The notes under the pieces were generated by a model. The model saw nothing but the letters and a program-made list of their open reading frames with translations. It did not search any database and was not told the DNA's origin. Of a stretch of 64,000 bases of DNA, positions 48,346 to 63,818 are shown in pieces (position 1 is the stretch's first letter; each line of letters opens with the position of its first letter). Source of the stretch: Amorphochlora amoebiformis (taxonomy: Eukaryota > Cercozoa > Chlorarachniophyceae); the NCBI GenBank assembly GCA_054601695.1, contig BAAHQB010000024.1:496001-560000 (forward strand). Reading direction: 5' to 3'. The position numbers were made by a program, and so were the translations under genes.

Positions 48346-49146
48346 TTACAGCACCAAGGTTGGCAAGCCCCTTTGTCGGCAGAGTCGACACCCTGACCAT
48401 TGGAGGTTTACTGACAGTTCTTCTGCTCCTTTTCTCATCCAGGGGGGGTTTGGAGCCTGAAGGGGGTTGTGATTCGGAGGCTTGCTCCTTAGATTCAGAA
48501 CCGGAATTTTTCTGCTCGTTAGATTTCTGCGCGTCGCTCTGCTTCTCTTCATTTGATTTGCTACTCACAGGGCCTGTACTGTTTTCGATTCGCTTTCGCC
48601 CATCCCCACCCTTGCCCTCCACCCCGGAGATTTCGATCTGTGGGTCCTCTGGTATGTACTTTTGAACGAGATCGACCACCGTCTCAAACCTTGCATTCAA
48701 TTTGCAGTTCTTGGTGTTGAGGTCCTTCCCGCACTTGTAGCAGTGGAACGTTCCCTTCCCGTCGATCATAGATGCAGATATGCAGCACTTTGCGCGCTTG
48801 AAATGCTCGAGGGGGCGCGCACACGTTTGGTACTCAACGTACCCGCAACCAATGCACAGCAGCGTTGGTGTCTTGGCCTTACCCGCGCGCTGGCGTGCGC
48901 GGTTCCGGCTAATCTTGAGCTCCGTAAGGCTTTCCTTTACTTTTTTCACTTTCACGCAGTTAGTATGCGTGCACAATTTCTTCTCTGGGCCTATTGGGGA
49001 ATGGGATACATAAGTCGTGGGGATACAATACTTTTTTATGCTTTTTCTTGTGCGGTTTTCAAGGAATAAAGCCTACCATTCGAAGATTTTGGAGAAATCT
49101 CTTTTATACGGCCAGGTGATTTCGAACCCGTACGGCCGCGAGGCAT
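26397..49146 (-). CDS. USP16: USP16/USP45-type ubiquitin carboxyl-terminal hydrolase
   Basis: Thirty-three exons in phase, 2934 nt, 977 residues: 49077-49146, 48355-48990, 47222-47299, 46671-46736, 45798-45869, 45176-45264, 44749-44763, 44451-44502, 43296-43383, 42676-42727, 42227-42326, 41415-41521, 40934-41012, 40478-40548, 40221-40254, 39750-39804, 38353-38428, 37672-37704, 37112-37144, 35647-35706, 34761-34817, 33516-33570, 32978-33020, 32368-32465, 32003-32078, 31458-31542, 30246-30281, 29835-29855, 29017-29096, 28769-28913, 28091-28182, 27702-27775, 26397-26602. Residues about 28-130 form a Cys/His-rich ZnF-UBP domain. The Cys box is [18 protein letters not shown] (Cys239) and the Q-box [11 protein letters not shown]. 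The zinc knuckle pairs are CMKC (476-479) and CLNC (842-845). [11 protein letters not shown] is followed by the His box [13 protein letters not shown] (His934) and FSD (Asp951). All catalytic residues are present. The order and spacing match human USP16/45, which deubiquitinate histone H2A and other proteins. Between the zinc pairs lies a charged insertion (about 502-805) encoded by some 16 small exons; human USP16 also has a Lys/Glu-rich insert there. Exons 14 and 17 need GC donors. Exons 22-25 and the start of exon 30 are the least certain. Confidence 0.93.
31528..31648. repeat. 65-bp tandem duplication covering a USP splice acceptor
   Basis: The segment GAGCTCGACGTCCACCTAAA onward (31528-31592) recurs at 31593-31648 with a few changes. 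On the minus strand the source copy holds the first bases of the exon at 31458-31542 and its TTTAG acceptor; the second copy places an equivalent acceptor 65 nt upstream. Confidence 0.9.
31885..31911. repeat. Stray copy of the 3' end of USP exon 25 with its donor
   Basis: This resembles 32000-32033, the 3' end of the exon at 32003-32078, about 120 bp away. On the minus strand the true exon reads [10 protein letters not shown] before its GT donor and the copy reads [10 protein letters not shown] before GT. No acceptor is seen upstream of the copy, so it is probably not used. Confidence 0.8.
33226..33510. repeat. Purine (GA)n tract beside USP exon 22
   Basis: About 285 bp of GAGAGA and GAAAGA on the plus strand, in the intron following the exon at 33516-33570 in transcription order. 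Confidence 0.9.
33588..33842. repeat. Pyrimidine (CT)n tract on the other side of USP exon 22
   Basis: About 255 bp of CTCTCT and CTTTCT on the plus strand, in the intron preceding the same exon. It is broadly complementary to the purine tract at 33226-33510. Confidence 0.9.
38871..39180. repeat. Minisatellite and nested duplication in USP intron 16
   Basis: Units of about 24 bp built on CACGTCTTGACTGTCAAGAC recur, themselves partly palindromic (GTCTTGAC/GTCAAGAC). A segment CCAGAGTTTGGCTGTCAAGA plus GAGT(A/C)CGTGAGTAAG occurs near 38941 and again near 39141. The whole 38571-39370 interval lacks TA repeat and has a different base composition from its surroundings. Confidence 0.85.
40332..40477. 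repeat. Degenerate TTAGGG array abutting a USP exon
   Basis: Telomere-like units with GGGTCA and GGGCTA variants fill the intron side immediately next to the exon at 40478-40548. The minus strand is open across much of it as Pro/Asn/Lys/Asp codons, which explains a misleading long frame. Confidence 0.92.
40601..40702. repeat. 34-bp tandem repeat, three copies
   Basis: Units starting CATGCACGTACATAAACA begin at 40601, 40635 and 40669 with very few differences, in an intron of the USP gene. Confidence 0.9.
41040..41290. repeat. GA-rich tract in USP intron 12
   Basis: Purine-rich plus-strand sequence with GAGAGAGA blocks between the exons at 40934-41012 and 41415-41521. It reads as a pyrimidine tract in the transcript. 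Confidence 0.85.
44766..45115. repeat. GA-rich tract with a 15-bp tandem unit
   Basis: The intron between the exons at 45176-45264 and 44749-44763 is purine-rich. From about 44990 it becomes a tandem array of GAGGGAGATTCGAGA. It ends right against the 15-nt microexon. Confidence 0.88.
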
Positions 49147-49353
49147 TTGTGGGAGGTCGGAGAGCTGGGCTGGAAACAGGCAGGAAGGGGGTCGGTCGGT
49201 TTGAGAAGAATTTTATCTTTTCGGCCAAAGTAGATATCAATTACGTCGATATCAATATATCCGAAATATACATATACATCATAGGATTATATATACATAT
49301 ATCTAAAATAAGGTATTACTTCTTTTTAGTAAAGTAAATAATATCTCGCTCTA
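49147..49353. promoter_or_regulatory. Divergent promoter region, USP and CPBP protease
   Basis: Only 207 bp separate the two start codons, so both promoters and leaders must fit here. The half near the protease gene is AT-rich with ATATC and TACATATA runs; the half near the USP gene is more GC-rich. I see no named element. Confidence 0.5.
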
Positions 49354-49782
49354 ATGCGTGAGGGCTTCCTGCGGTCCGCAGCATGGTGTGTTCTGGTGGC
49401 GTTCAGTGTGGGATGTGGGGTATTTTCATTCCGGAACTTCGAAAAGGTTTTTATCGATCTTCAATATTTCTGTTTTTCGCTGAAAATCTCGATAGCGGGG
49501 GAAAATGCCGTCGGAATATATGTTTTTGCGCGTCTCCCTTCCTCTCCTCTCTCTCCCACTCTCTCTCCCTTCAATCCTCGAAGGTATCCTAAACATAAAC
49601 ATGAACAATATGCGTTCTACATTCTGCTCACAAAAGCAGCCAGATGTAAACACTGCGCCCCTGATACCGTACACTTCCTGGAAAGGTTATTTTAGAGGGA
49701 ATCTTAGAAAATAATGAGGTTTAAGTTATGGATAGAAAGAGAAAGTGAGAGTCAAGTAACTATGAACGCATGAGCGAGGCGA

Positions 49783-49813
<31 letters not shown>

Positions 49814-49873
49814 ATGTATTTCTATATACATATGTGTGTGTAAATACACACATACATACATACATATATACAC

Positions 49874-49905
<32 letters not shown>

Positions 49906-49955
49906 AATATACAATGTGCATGTGTTTTTAATTGAATGTAGATACGTATGTATAT

Positions 49956-50036
<81 letters not shown>

Positions 50037-50110
50037 AATATATACTACATGAAAATGTATAGATATACACTCAAAATTTGTTATATACATAATACATACA
50101 TATATGCATG

Positions 50111-50141
<31 letters not shown>

Positions 50142-50143
50142 AC

Positions 50144-50237
<94 letters not shown>

Positions 50238-50245
50238 ATATATAT

Positions 50246-50300
<55 letters not shown>

Positions 50301-50522
50301 ATATATTATTATATATTTTACATAAATATCTATCTATATATATAATATATTAATATATATATATATATATATATAAATGTTATATATATATATATATATA
50401 TATAATAATAGTATGATGATGGGAAAGCAGGAGAGAGAAAAAATAGTAATGAGAGGAGGGAGGGGGAAAGCCTTGATGGCTGCGAAGTAGGATTAGATAC
50501 ATAATATCTATACACACACAAG

Positions 50523-50576
<54 letters not shown>

Positions 50577-50634
50577 GGAATCATTTATACCATACTATAC
50601 TATGGATATGATATATATACAGGCATATATTTTT

Positions 50635-50687
<53 letters not shown>

Positions 50688-50754
50688 GTTTACATATTTC
50701 TGTAATGGAATCGTTTATACTATGGATACGATATATACACACGTATACATTTTT

Positions 50755-50800
<46 letters not shown>

Positions 50801-50805
50801 CCACA

Positions 50806-50875
<70 letters not shown>

Positions 50876-50979
50876 ATATATATATATATTAGCATATACA
50901 CATATGTACATGTGTATATATTTAAATATAAATCAATACATATAGGCAAAATTTTTTACAACAAAAATACAAGTATATA

Positions 50980-51020
<41 letters not shown>

Positions 51021-51041
51021 ATATATTTCTATTTTTATATG

Positions 51042-51080
<39 letters not shown>

Positions 51081-51114
51081 TATATATATATATTATATGT
51101 ACATTTACACTATG

Positions 51115-51149
<35 letters not shown>

Positions 51150-51817
51150 GTATATATATATATATATTGTATATATATATATATGTATATATATACAGGC
51201 GTTTCCCGTGACCTCCCTAGAGCTTACTGCCGATCGATCTGCCATCCTCAAGGTTGACTTACTGATTACAATAAGAAGAATATGTTTACATGCAATGCAT
51301 ACATGAATTTACATAAATAGAAAATTATATCTTCGTATATTTATACATCATATATTTAGTCTGCCCGTTCCTTGCGTTCTGCCCTAAACAAATCGGAATC
51401 TATCATTATAAGACCGGTTTTGGAGCCCTTTGAGGTGATTTAAACTCCAAATCTAGCCTTCTCCCACTTTCTCATTTTCCACCTCTCCTCCCTTCTCTCT
51501 CCAAATCTTTACTCATTAGCAGTCCCGCCATGAATGTCCGCTCTCGCATTTAAATCCCGCTGTCCCTCGCATGTCCCAATGTCCCGCTGTCCCACTTACG
51601 TCCTGTTTCAAGTCTCACTTGTACGATGTCTTGTTGTTCTAGGTAGCTGAATTCACATCATCGGACTCTGTTCAAAACTTCATGGAACTTGAAGGTAGCA
51701 GGAGTAGGGTTAAATGAGGGGGCGTATGATGCTTATGTATACATTACATAAATTTAAATTTGAATTTAAAGAAATATTATGTGGAAAATAATGTACATGT
51801 GAATGTTAAATATGCAC

Positions 51818-51874
<57 letters not shown>

Positions 51875-52082
51875 CAATATATATATATATATACTATATT
51901 TACTTATATATATATATATATGTATATTATATATATATATACGTATACTTATATAAATATATATATATATGTATACACGTATATATATTTTTAAATACAT
52001 ATGTATATATGAAAACATGTATGGATATATATACCCACATATACATATATATTATATATATATACATATATATATATATATA

Positions 52083-52129
<47 letters not shown>

Positions 52130-52202
52130 AATATATACATGAATCATACTTGGATAGAATATAATATATATATAATATATAATATATATATATATATATA
52201 TA

Positions 52203-52301
<99 letters not shown>

Positions 52302-52835
52302 ATGTATATATGCGTGTATATTTTCGCTTTGCCAATTCATCTCTAAGAAAGTTTAACATACACAGGGGGAGGCAATGGTGCGTTCTCTGAGCTTATCGTC
52401 AATGGTACTATGAGTTTATATGCGAGTAATATACATGCACGTATGTATGTTGTATGTTGTATATTATATATGTATATACATATATATATATATAATATAT
52501 ATATATATATATTGATAGATAGATATATTTATATATATACATATATATATATAGATATATATACCTATATATTCTATATATGTATGCATATCTATGTAAT
52601 TATTCATAGAAGATGTTAAAATATAGTACGAATATATAAAAAAAACATATTTATATAGTTACATATATATATATATATAATATATATATAATATATATAT
52701 ATATATACAACTATCATACGTATTTTGCAGGGACATATAAGCCATTCAAGTGGAGGGCAAGACACTATTTGCCAGGTGTAACAAGCGAGACGGTATTTCT
52801 CTTCGGACCTGACGGTAATGTCTATCATGTATACG

Positions 52836-52875
<40 letters not shown>

Positions 52876-53033
52876 TCGTGTATATGTATACATACATGTA
52901 TGTATATATGTGTAATATATATATATATATATATAAACATAGATAAATGTATGTATATACATTTCTGTGTTTGAGTGGGCGTGTTTATGTATGTCTTATC
53001 TACGTACATTATAGAATATATATATATACACAT

Positions 53034-53079
<46 letters not shown>

Positions 53080-53242
53080 ATACGCATTTAGCGACCTAAT
53101 TGCCATCCCTATACTCTCCCTAGACATAAACCGATATTTATATTATATTATGTATGTACATATATATATATATATATGTACATATACATATATATATATA
53201 TATATATATAGATGTAAATATTTACATATATTTATTTATGTG

Positions 53243-53280
<38 letters not shown>

Positions 53281-54149
53281 TATACATATATGTATATATA
53301 TATATACATAAATATTATCAAACTAATAATAAGGTAAGGCTTTGGGTTTCTACAGCAAGCTACCAGAGAGCGAACCCCCTCAGCACCCGGGAAATATCAA
53401 AGGTAGATTAAAAAGTTAACGAATAAATTATATATATATATATATATATGTATGTATACATATTTATACATCCATCCCAATTTCCATCAAAAAATCTACC
53501 AAAACCCAAAACCCTAACTACAATAAATTTCACCCTAACCCAAATCTAACCCTCACCCTAATCCAGCGGAACAGGCTAGGGCACTCGCTGTATCCGTTGC
53601 TAGGGAACCGCCGTGGAATTACCAGCTCTCTCTCGACAAGGACCAAGGTATATTCAGTTTGAATCCTACGAGTCGCGGTGGTTCACTGAAGCTTGTCTCT
53701 AAATCCTCTTCCCCGAGCCGAAATCATGTTTTTTCAGCCGAGAGATAAGATAGGGTGAGGATAGAGAGAACAAAAAGAAAGGGAGGAGTGCAAGAGGAAG
53801 GATGGGAGGAGAGATGGGTGCAGTGAGCAGTAGCTATTCTGCTATTTTCAAGCTTCCTATTTTCCCCTAATGATGCTAAAAAATAGGCCCTTTTGCTCTT
53901 GTGGAGGAATCTCTGGAGACGCAGCCGAGCGGTCGCGTGGACCATACACTGGTAAAAATAGAAACTACAGCTTAGCGTGCAGTGTTTTGATGTTACGTCT
54001 CGTCGGGTGTGATATCACGTGAGACGGGAGCTGACGTGATGTCAACATGAGATGTATTTGTCATGTGTGTTAGGTGTTTGAATTGAGTAAGGGGGATGAG
54101 ATTGCGACGCCAATAGGAGAGGGTCGGATTCAGGTGGGTCATATTTCAT

Positions 54150-54201
<52 letters not shown>

Positions 54202-54298
54202 TACCTACAGAAGCATACAAACAAGGTACAGATATGTTTACACATGTATACATAGACGTATATACAACAAATAATATAGGCGAATATTTCTACTATAT

Positions 54299-54350
<52 letters not shown>

Positions 54351-54516
54351 ATAGAAATGATTGTATCACAACAGATCGTCGTGAGTGTGTCAGGCCCGAA
54401 GGTGACGAGCATTTTGCAGAAGTTCAAAGTTCCACAGGCATTTTCTCGCCGTTACTCGGGCATGCGAAGCCTAAATGAAGCGTTATCACAGGTAGAATCA
54501 ATCTAAATATGTCTGC

Positions 54517-54582
<66 letters not shown>

Positions 54583-54729
54583 TGCACAAATAATTATACA
54601 CATGTATTCACAACATATTTATAACTGTATACATGTCTGTGTATATGTATACATATAATATATACATACATATATATAATACAGTATATATATATATATA
54701 TATATTGTATTCATATAATATATATACAG

Positions 54730-54766
<37 letters not shown>

Positions 54767-55359
54767 TATCTGTACACATGTTAACACACATATGTGCGTT
54801 GTAAAATATATTTTATATCCATATACCTATATATATATATATGTATATATATGTATTTATACATATATGTGTGTATATGTATAAATATCGGTATATCTGA
54901 AATACATATATTTGTAAATACGTGCATACATGACATATACATCAGGCAGCCTGGATTGCAATTGTGTGCTTGTATGGAATTGGAGTACTCGTTGCGGTAA
55001 TCTCCCTCTACTTATCTACCTCTGTCTCTCTCTCTCTCTCTCTCTCTCTTACTCTCCCTTCTCTCTTTCCCTCTCTATCTCCGTCTCTCTCTCTCTCTCT
55101 CTTCCATTCTAATTCTCCCGTTCACTCTCTTTTTCTCCTCTCTCTCTGTCTCTCTCCGCTTCTGTCTCTCCCTCTTGCTCTCTCTTCTTTCCTCCATCTG
55201 TCTGTCTTTCTGTCCATTCACCTCTCACTCTCTCGAAAATAGCATTGTAATTAAGGTATTCTCCTTGCTGCGATCGAGGGCCCTTATCGCAATGCCAGCA
55301 TTGTATTCTGCACTGGTATGTTATGTGACGTGTATAAATTCTTACATATATACATGTAC

Positions 55360-55391
<32 letters not shown>

Positions 55392-55507
55392 GTATTCATT
55401 TTTTAATTTATTTACTATTTACAAACGTATACATATGCTTCATATAACATTATGTATCTTTGATGTAATACTACACATACCCATATTGAACACCATACAT
55501 ATATATT

Positions 55508-55538
<31 letters not shown>

Positions 55539-55648
55539 GCATATATATATACATATATATATATATGTATATATATGTATGTATATATATATATATATTA
55601 TATATAGATAAAGTAAACGTATAATATGAATTTTATATCATGTGCCAC

Positions 55649-55692
<44 letters not shown>

Positions 55693-55715
55693 TATATATA
55701 TATGTATACATACAC

Positions 55716-55759
<44 letters not shown>

Positions 55760-56018
55760 GTATTTATATATTTATATATTGATATACATATTATATATAT
55801 ATATATATATATATAAATATATAATATATATATATACATATATATATATGTATGTATGTATATATATATATAAGAATTTTTCACAAAAATACTAAATAAG
55901 TCTAATCATACATATATATATATATATATATGGATATACACTGGTGTACATATAGATAGTATCTGCTCTCCTTTGCGGCGCACTGGCGAACGACTTTGTA
56001 AAATCCTGGTACACGTAT

Positions 56019-56080
<62 letters not shown>

Positions 56081-56205
56081 CATTACATAGATATGCATGT
56101 ACATATATATAACAGACTGTCACATGTATGTTTAAATGCGGAATATATGTATACATGTAAAATGCTTGTGTTTATATGCATACATAAATTCATATTTACT
56201 AATAA

Positions 56206-56237
<32 letters not shown>

Positions 56238-56280
56238 TATATATATATTATATATTTATGTATGTTATATATATATATAT

Positions 56281-56320
<40 letters not shown>

Positions 56321-56818
56321 ACATATGTACGTAATTTCTGTATAATTATACAAATTACATAGATGTATATGTGAACATGTAATATATCATAGACTTGAAA
56401 TATTTTTATCAATGTATATATATACATATACATATATATACATATATATATATATATGTATATATATGTATATAACTATAACAGGATGAACTATGACACA
56501 GCTCTCTCGCCTGCATCCTTTCGTGGTAAATATATGTAATATATATACACATATATATATATATAGTATTTACATACATACATATATATGTATATATGTA
56601 CATGTGCACATATGTATATATGGATACATACATATTTATGTACAACAATTTACCTAAATAATGATTGATGTATATATGGATACATACATATTTATGTACA
56701 ACAATTTACCTAAATAATGACTGATGTATATATGGATACATACATATTTATGTACAACAATTTACCTAAATAATGATTGATGTACAGTTTTATGTGATAT
56801 TTTTGTAAATATGTATAC

Positions 56819-56853
<35 letters not shown>

Positions 56854-57436
56854 TGTCATATATATATATATATGTGTATATATAATTAATCATGTATATA
56901 TATAGATATGTACAATATAAAAGGTTTATATGTTTGTATGTAAATGTATATACATACAAATATATAATATACATATATATATATATTGACATATATAATT
57001 ACATATATACATATTTTTAGTATAAATTGGTGTATATATATATATTTATTACATATATATATATATATATATATACATATTTAACAACCCAATGTTACCC
57101 TATCGATACCATTCTCGACCGCTGATCCTCTGGATCATATACAATATATGTAGAAATATATATATTTCTATTCTATACACATCTATATGTATATACATAT
57201 ATACTGGTACCAATACATAATTATACATATGACTATATTGTACATGTACATAGCTCAAGCTGCCCTCACTATCGTCACATCGACAGTCCTCTATGCGCTA
57301 ATCCTGTGGCTCTCAGTCATGGCCGCAGAAGGGCTTACTCGAAAGTAATTCGGATTAGGGTTAGGATTGGTAGGAATATGGACGAGTTGGAAGCGGGGAT
57401 ATATGTATATATATACACACACATATGTATATATAT

Positions 57437-57471
<35 letters not shown>

Positions 57472-57680
57472 AATATGTATATATATATATATTATATTAT
57501 ATTATGTATATGTATATATAATATACATATGCATATGTATACATACATATATTACAACATATACAATATATATATATATACACATATATACACACACATA
57601 CATATATATATATATAATATATATATATGTATATATACGTATATCTTGGATTATTCGTATGTGCGTTTTTTAAACACGTG

Positions 57681-57730
<50 letters not shown>

Positions 57731-57786
57731 TTGATATTTAATATATTCATACATACTTATATGTTTATTTATCTATTTTATGTACA

Positions 57787-57818
<32 letters not shown>

Positions 57819-57901
57819 CGTGTATACTAATAGATATATATATATATATTCATTCATCTCCTCAGATCCTACCCAAATCAACTCCAGCTCTGGTTTGTAA
57901 G

Positions 57902-57944
<43 letters not shown>

Positions 57945-58034
57945 GGTGTGTGTGTACATATATATGTATATAAAATGTATATATATATATTATATATATA
58001 TATATATTATATATGTTAATATATATATATATAC

Positions 58035-58084
<50 letters not shown>

Positions 58085-58158
58085 ACATGTATGTTATGCA
58101 TGTGTGCATGTATTTGTACAATATATGCGAACGCCTTTTAAAATAGTACAGATAGATC

Positions 58159-58201
<43 letters not shown>

Positions 58202-58653
58202 TTGTATAATATATGTATGTGTGTGTGTGTGTGAATATACGCACGAAAACCTCTCTAATACCCCTCAACTTTTTCCCCTCTCTTAATATCCACCCATCCA
58301 TTTCTCTGGCCTGTCTCTATCTTCTATCTCTCTCCCTCTATCTCTATCTTCTTCCTCTCCCTCTCATTCTCCCTATCTCTCCCCTCGCTTGGTCTCTCCC
58401 TATCTCTCTCTCTCATCTCTATCCCTCTCTTTCCAAAGGTCCATCCCGTCCACTCTGAGCGTGCTTTGCTCCCGCGAAGTCGTATCGGACGTTTTTCTCG
58501 GCTATCTGCTTGTCCCTGTAATGTTCGCGTACGAAGTCAGCTTCTATTTTCTCAATCAAGAACTCTTTGGATGGTGAGATTTTTCCATATGCATATAGAT
58601 ACATACTTGTATGCTTATCTAATTAAATATATGCATGTATAAACATATGTATA

Positions 58654-58699
<46 letters not shown>

Positions 58700-58831
58700 A
58701 TGTGTGCATATAAAAGGAGATAATATATGTGTATGTGAATGCTTGCGAAAATTGTTTGTGTATGTGTATGTTGAATATCTGTTGTATATGTATTATATTT
58801 ACATGTATATATACATATAAACATATTATAT

Positions 58832-58862
<31 letters not shown>

Positions 58863-59721
58863 ATATACATATAAATATTATATTATATATACATATACAT
58901 ATATATATATACATACTATATATATTTTAAACATGTATATTGCACATACATAAACATATATACACATATATTACATAATACATTATATGTAAGTATTCTC
59001 TTAAGTTGTATAAAATTACACATAAGTGATTTTTATATACATATGCATATATATATAATATATATATACATATGTATATATACATATACACATGTATATA
59101 AATTAATATATACATACATATATATATATTCATGTATGTACACATATACTTATGAACATATATGTGTATATTAAAGACGCATCATATATATATATATATA
59201 TATATAGATATTTATATATTTCGTTATTTATTTATTTATTTATATGTGTATGTATTTAATATATATGTATATATATATACATATATATGTATAAATATAT
59301 ATTATATATATGTATTTATTTATACTCATATACATATATACATATATATATATATATATGTATCATATATATACATATATATGTATATACATATATATAT
59401 ATATAGTATATATATATACATATATATGTATAATACCAATGTAGATATTTATATATACACATATATATATATATATATTAATACAATACCTACAGGTAGA
59501 CCTCTTTATCTTCTGCTATGAATTCTTAAATACCTATGTTCACATACACATACACATGTTTAAATATGAAACACATACTTATACTACGTAGGTGGACCCC
59601 TTCATCTCCTCTTGTGGACCCTAATATTACGGCTTCATATCTTCCGTTTCTCTCACCAATCGCGATGGCTCTATTCGCTGGGTACTGGGAGGAGGTCCTA
59701 TATATAGATGCATGCATACAG

Positions 59722-59817
<96 letters not shown>

Positions 59818-59854
59818 ATATCTCCATATATACGTATATATATATATACATAAA

Positions 59855-59909
<55 letters not shown>

Positions 59910-60514
59910 CGTGTTAAATATGTATGTCTAAGGCCTTGTTTCGCGCTGTTCCTCTCGCTGGAGCCCGAAGTGTGTTCAAAAAATCCCGTTATTCCCGATT
60001 TTGGGACTGTGTGGCTATGGGAGTTCAAGCTATTATATTCGGTGAGTAAGAGAAAAAAGAGAAGATAGGAAGGGAGAGAGGAAGAGGAGAAGAGAGAGAG
60101 AGAGAGGAGAGCGAGAGAAAGAGGGAAGAGGTGGAGAGAGAGAGAGAGAAAAAAAAAGGGAAGAGAGAGAGAGAAGTGAGAGAGAAGTGAGAGAGAGAGA
60201 GAAAGAGAGAGAGAAGTGAGAGAGAGAGAGAAAGAGAGAGAGAGAAAAAGAGAGAAAGAGAGAAAGAGAGAGAGAGAAGAGAGAGAGTGATAAGAGAGAG
60301 AGAGAGAGATAGAGAGTTGAGAAGAGGTATGCTTCGATGGAAGTTAAGATGTACTAGTTTAGATTAGTGTGTGGATATGTATGTATATATATATATATAT
60401 GTGTATGTATATATATATGTATGTATATATAGTTATACAGTATAATTACATGTATGTATGTACCTAAATTATAATTATATATATATATATATATGTATAA
60501 TACATAAAAATATA

Positions 60515-60548
<34 letters not shown>

Positions 60549-60585
60549 GCACACATAAACATGTAGGAATACATGTACACTTGTA

Positions 60586-60630
<45 letters not shown>

Positions 60631-60889
60631 TATATATACATATATACATATATATATATATCTCAAGGAGCGGCGCACGCGAATTATCCAGCCCAGCCAT
60701 CGTATGCGCGCTTGGTAGAACTCATCTTACCCTCACTGCTCTTTGGGGCTCTCTTTGTATACCGTGGTCTCGTTCCTGGGTAGGAATATATGAGTATATT
60801 TATAGTATATATATATATATATAATATATATATATAATATGTATGAATGTGTAATATATCTCCCATAGTTATGCAGATGTATGTAAACA

Positions 60890-60928
<39 letters not shown>

Positions 60929-61099
60929 CATATATATATACACATATATATAACATATATATATACACATATATATGTATGTGCATACATATATATAAAT
61001 AATATAATATATATATAGACGTATATATATATATATTATATACATATACACACATATATATAATGTGTATATATTTACATTGTGCATTACTCACATACG

Positions 61100-61148
<49 letters not shown>

Positions 61149-62205
61149 ATACCTGTACACTAAAAAATCCTTCCATATACCACCCCTTCAGAGTCATCAT
61201 GCACTTCATCTACGACCTGGTCTGGATGGGCCTCCCGATCTTCCTCTCCATCCACCCCACGGCCATCCTCCATCGCATTATTCTCACCTGCCTCGGCTCT
61301 CTCCCTCTCCTCCTTCCTATTTCCCTCTCACTCCTCAAACCCAACACTATCAATCCCCTCAGCTCCTACCTCAACTCCTCCTGGACCCCACCACCGCGGT
61401 CTCCACCCCCAAAATCCATCTCAAACCCTCCTCGCCTTCCCCCCAACCCTCCCTTACTATCCAAAGTCACCTCCTTTCTCCTCCTACCCCTCGCCCTCGC
61501 CCTCTCCGTGACGCACAGCCCTGTCACGCCCGATATCATCCTCTCCCCGTTTCCCCAGGCTCCCACGGCCGCGGCAGAGGCAGCGGGTCGGGTGATCGCT
61601 CTTCGTTCCATACGTAAATTTTCTCCAAACCTCGCCAGGTCCCCGGCCCGGCCTTCACCGTCGCTTGAGCGAGCACTAGAAGAGCTGCGGGAGGCGCCTG
61701 CATGGTTCAGAACGATGGAAAGCCTAGAAGAGAAGCTAGTGGAGGTCCAGCGTATGCGGGACGAGCTAGGGAACTCAATGCGCTATGATTCGGGATCGTG
61801 TGAGGTCGAGGTTCAGGGCGTACACGATAATAGCGAGATGCAAGACAAGCTAAGAGACTTGGAGCAAAGCTTGAGAGCAGCTGTCGGGGAACTCGAGGGG
61901 TTAGCAACCGGACAGGGTCTGCCTGGGAACAAGGGTGTGAAGGCCGTCGTGCAAGCCCATGTGGAGATTGCAAGCAACTGGACTCGGCTGCCGATGCTAC
62001 TTGCGGCCGGGGGAGATGAAGCGGGCGAAGCGTTCGTTTACCGGTACTACAGGGAGGAAATTCCCTGGCTGACCGAGATGGGCTTCCTTGGAAGAGGAGG
62101 ATACGGGGTGAGGTTTGTGCGAATGTTTAATGGGTTAAATGAGACAGTGGAGGATAAGGTACGATAGATGTTAGTGTTATATATACAAATATATGTATAT
62201 ACAAG

Positions 62206-62254
<49 letters not shown>

Positions 62255-62592
62255 TTATGTAGAATATATACATATATGTGTATATACAAATATGTAATAT
62301 ATATATATATATATAATTATATGTATATATAATCATCCATAGTTTTGTGTATATTTTGCTGTGCCCACTTGTATACATATGTGCATATGTGTGTGTACAC
62401 ATATATATATATATATATATATATAATAAGGCAGAGGAATGGTATGTCCACTTCCCTTTACCCTCTTACCCTGCCGTCGTGATACACACCCTCCCTGAAT
62501 CTCACCCAGGTAGATTACGATACCAACCATGTCCAAATCCCTAGTTCATACCTAACCTGACCGCACCCAGCTCCCATCTCATATGTAGAAAA

Positions 62593-62641
<49 letters not shown>

Positions 62642-62744
62642 ATATGTATCCGCACAAATATATATATTTATGCTTATATTTGTGTATTTAGAAAGGAGAT
62701 ATTTAATTTTTTCATACATATTGTTACATTTCCATATTAAACAA

Positions 62745-62786
<42 letters not shown>

Positions 62787-62961
62787 TATTATATATATAT
62801 ATATACATATATATATATACATAATTACAACTGTATATTATATGGACATGCATATTTTATGTAACTAGGTCTTAACCTCACGAAATCGATTGCTAGAGAT
62901 TTCGTTGTCTCACATTTCAAACATTCCTCGATCTTCGCCACCCAAGGAAGTCCAGGGTATG

Positions 62962-63000
<39 letters not shown>

Positions 63001-63017
63001 ACATACATGTATATACG

Positions 63018-63049
<32 letters not shown>

Positions 63050-63130
63050 TTGTACATACATGTATATACGTATATAGATATATATATACATACATGTATA
63101 TGCCATGTTATGTATGATGTACCCACATAT

Positions 63131-63184
<54 letters not shown>

Positions 63185-63384
63185 TACAGAAACTTCGAGG
63201 ACAACACCGAAGCTTCCGGGGTATCGGCGTCATCGGTATTCATATGAATATATACACTAATGTATATAATACATATAATATAATATAACATATTTATATA
63301 TATATATATATGCGTGTGTGTGTGTGTATGTGTGTGTGTATTATAATACATATATATATATACCGAGACATACATTTGTACAAC

Positions 63385-63415
<31 letters not shown>

Positions 63416-63787
63416 CTCCGAAATCTATATTATTAATATATTTACATATATGTTGAAATACAGCATACATACGTATATATACATATATATATAATATATA
63501 TATATATATTATATTTGTTTGTCAGGTACATAAACATATAAATACATACATATATACATAAATATTATACATATATATATACAAATATATATATATATGT
63601 GTATATACGTGTGTATATGTCTATACATATATTACAGAAAGGGATCGTCTGCGCCTCGCCAATAGAGAAGCTGGCTGTTCCCGTACAGCACCCGAAGAGA
63701 ACTGATTGGAAATTTGAATTCCAGTGCCGAGCTCCTGAGGGTGATATCTCCTACGGTCACATTTATATCTATTTGTTGGTTACACAT

Positions 63788-63818
<31 letters not shown>

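Noticed and set aside
61063-61617. Pro/Ser/His-rich frame overlapping the large CPBP exon
   Set aside because: A shadow in another frame; the frame continuing from VPG into MHFIYDLVW carries the conserved motif and fits the splice phase.
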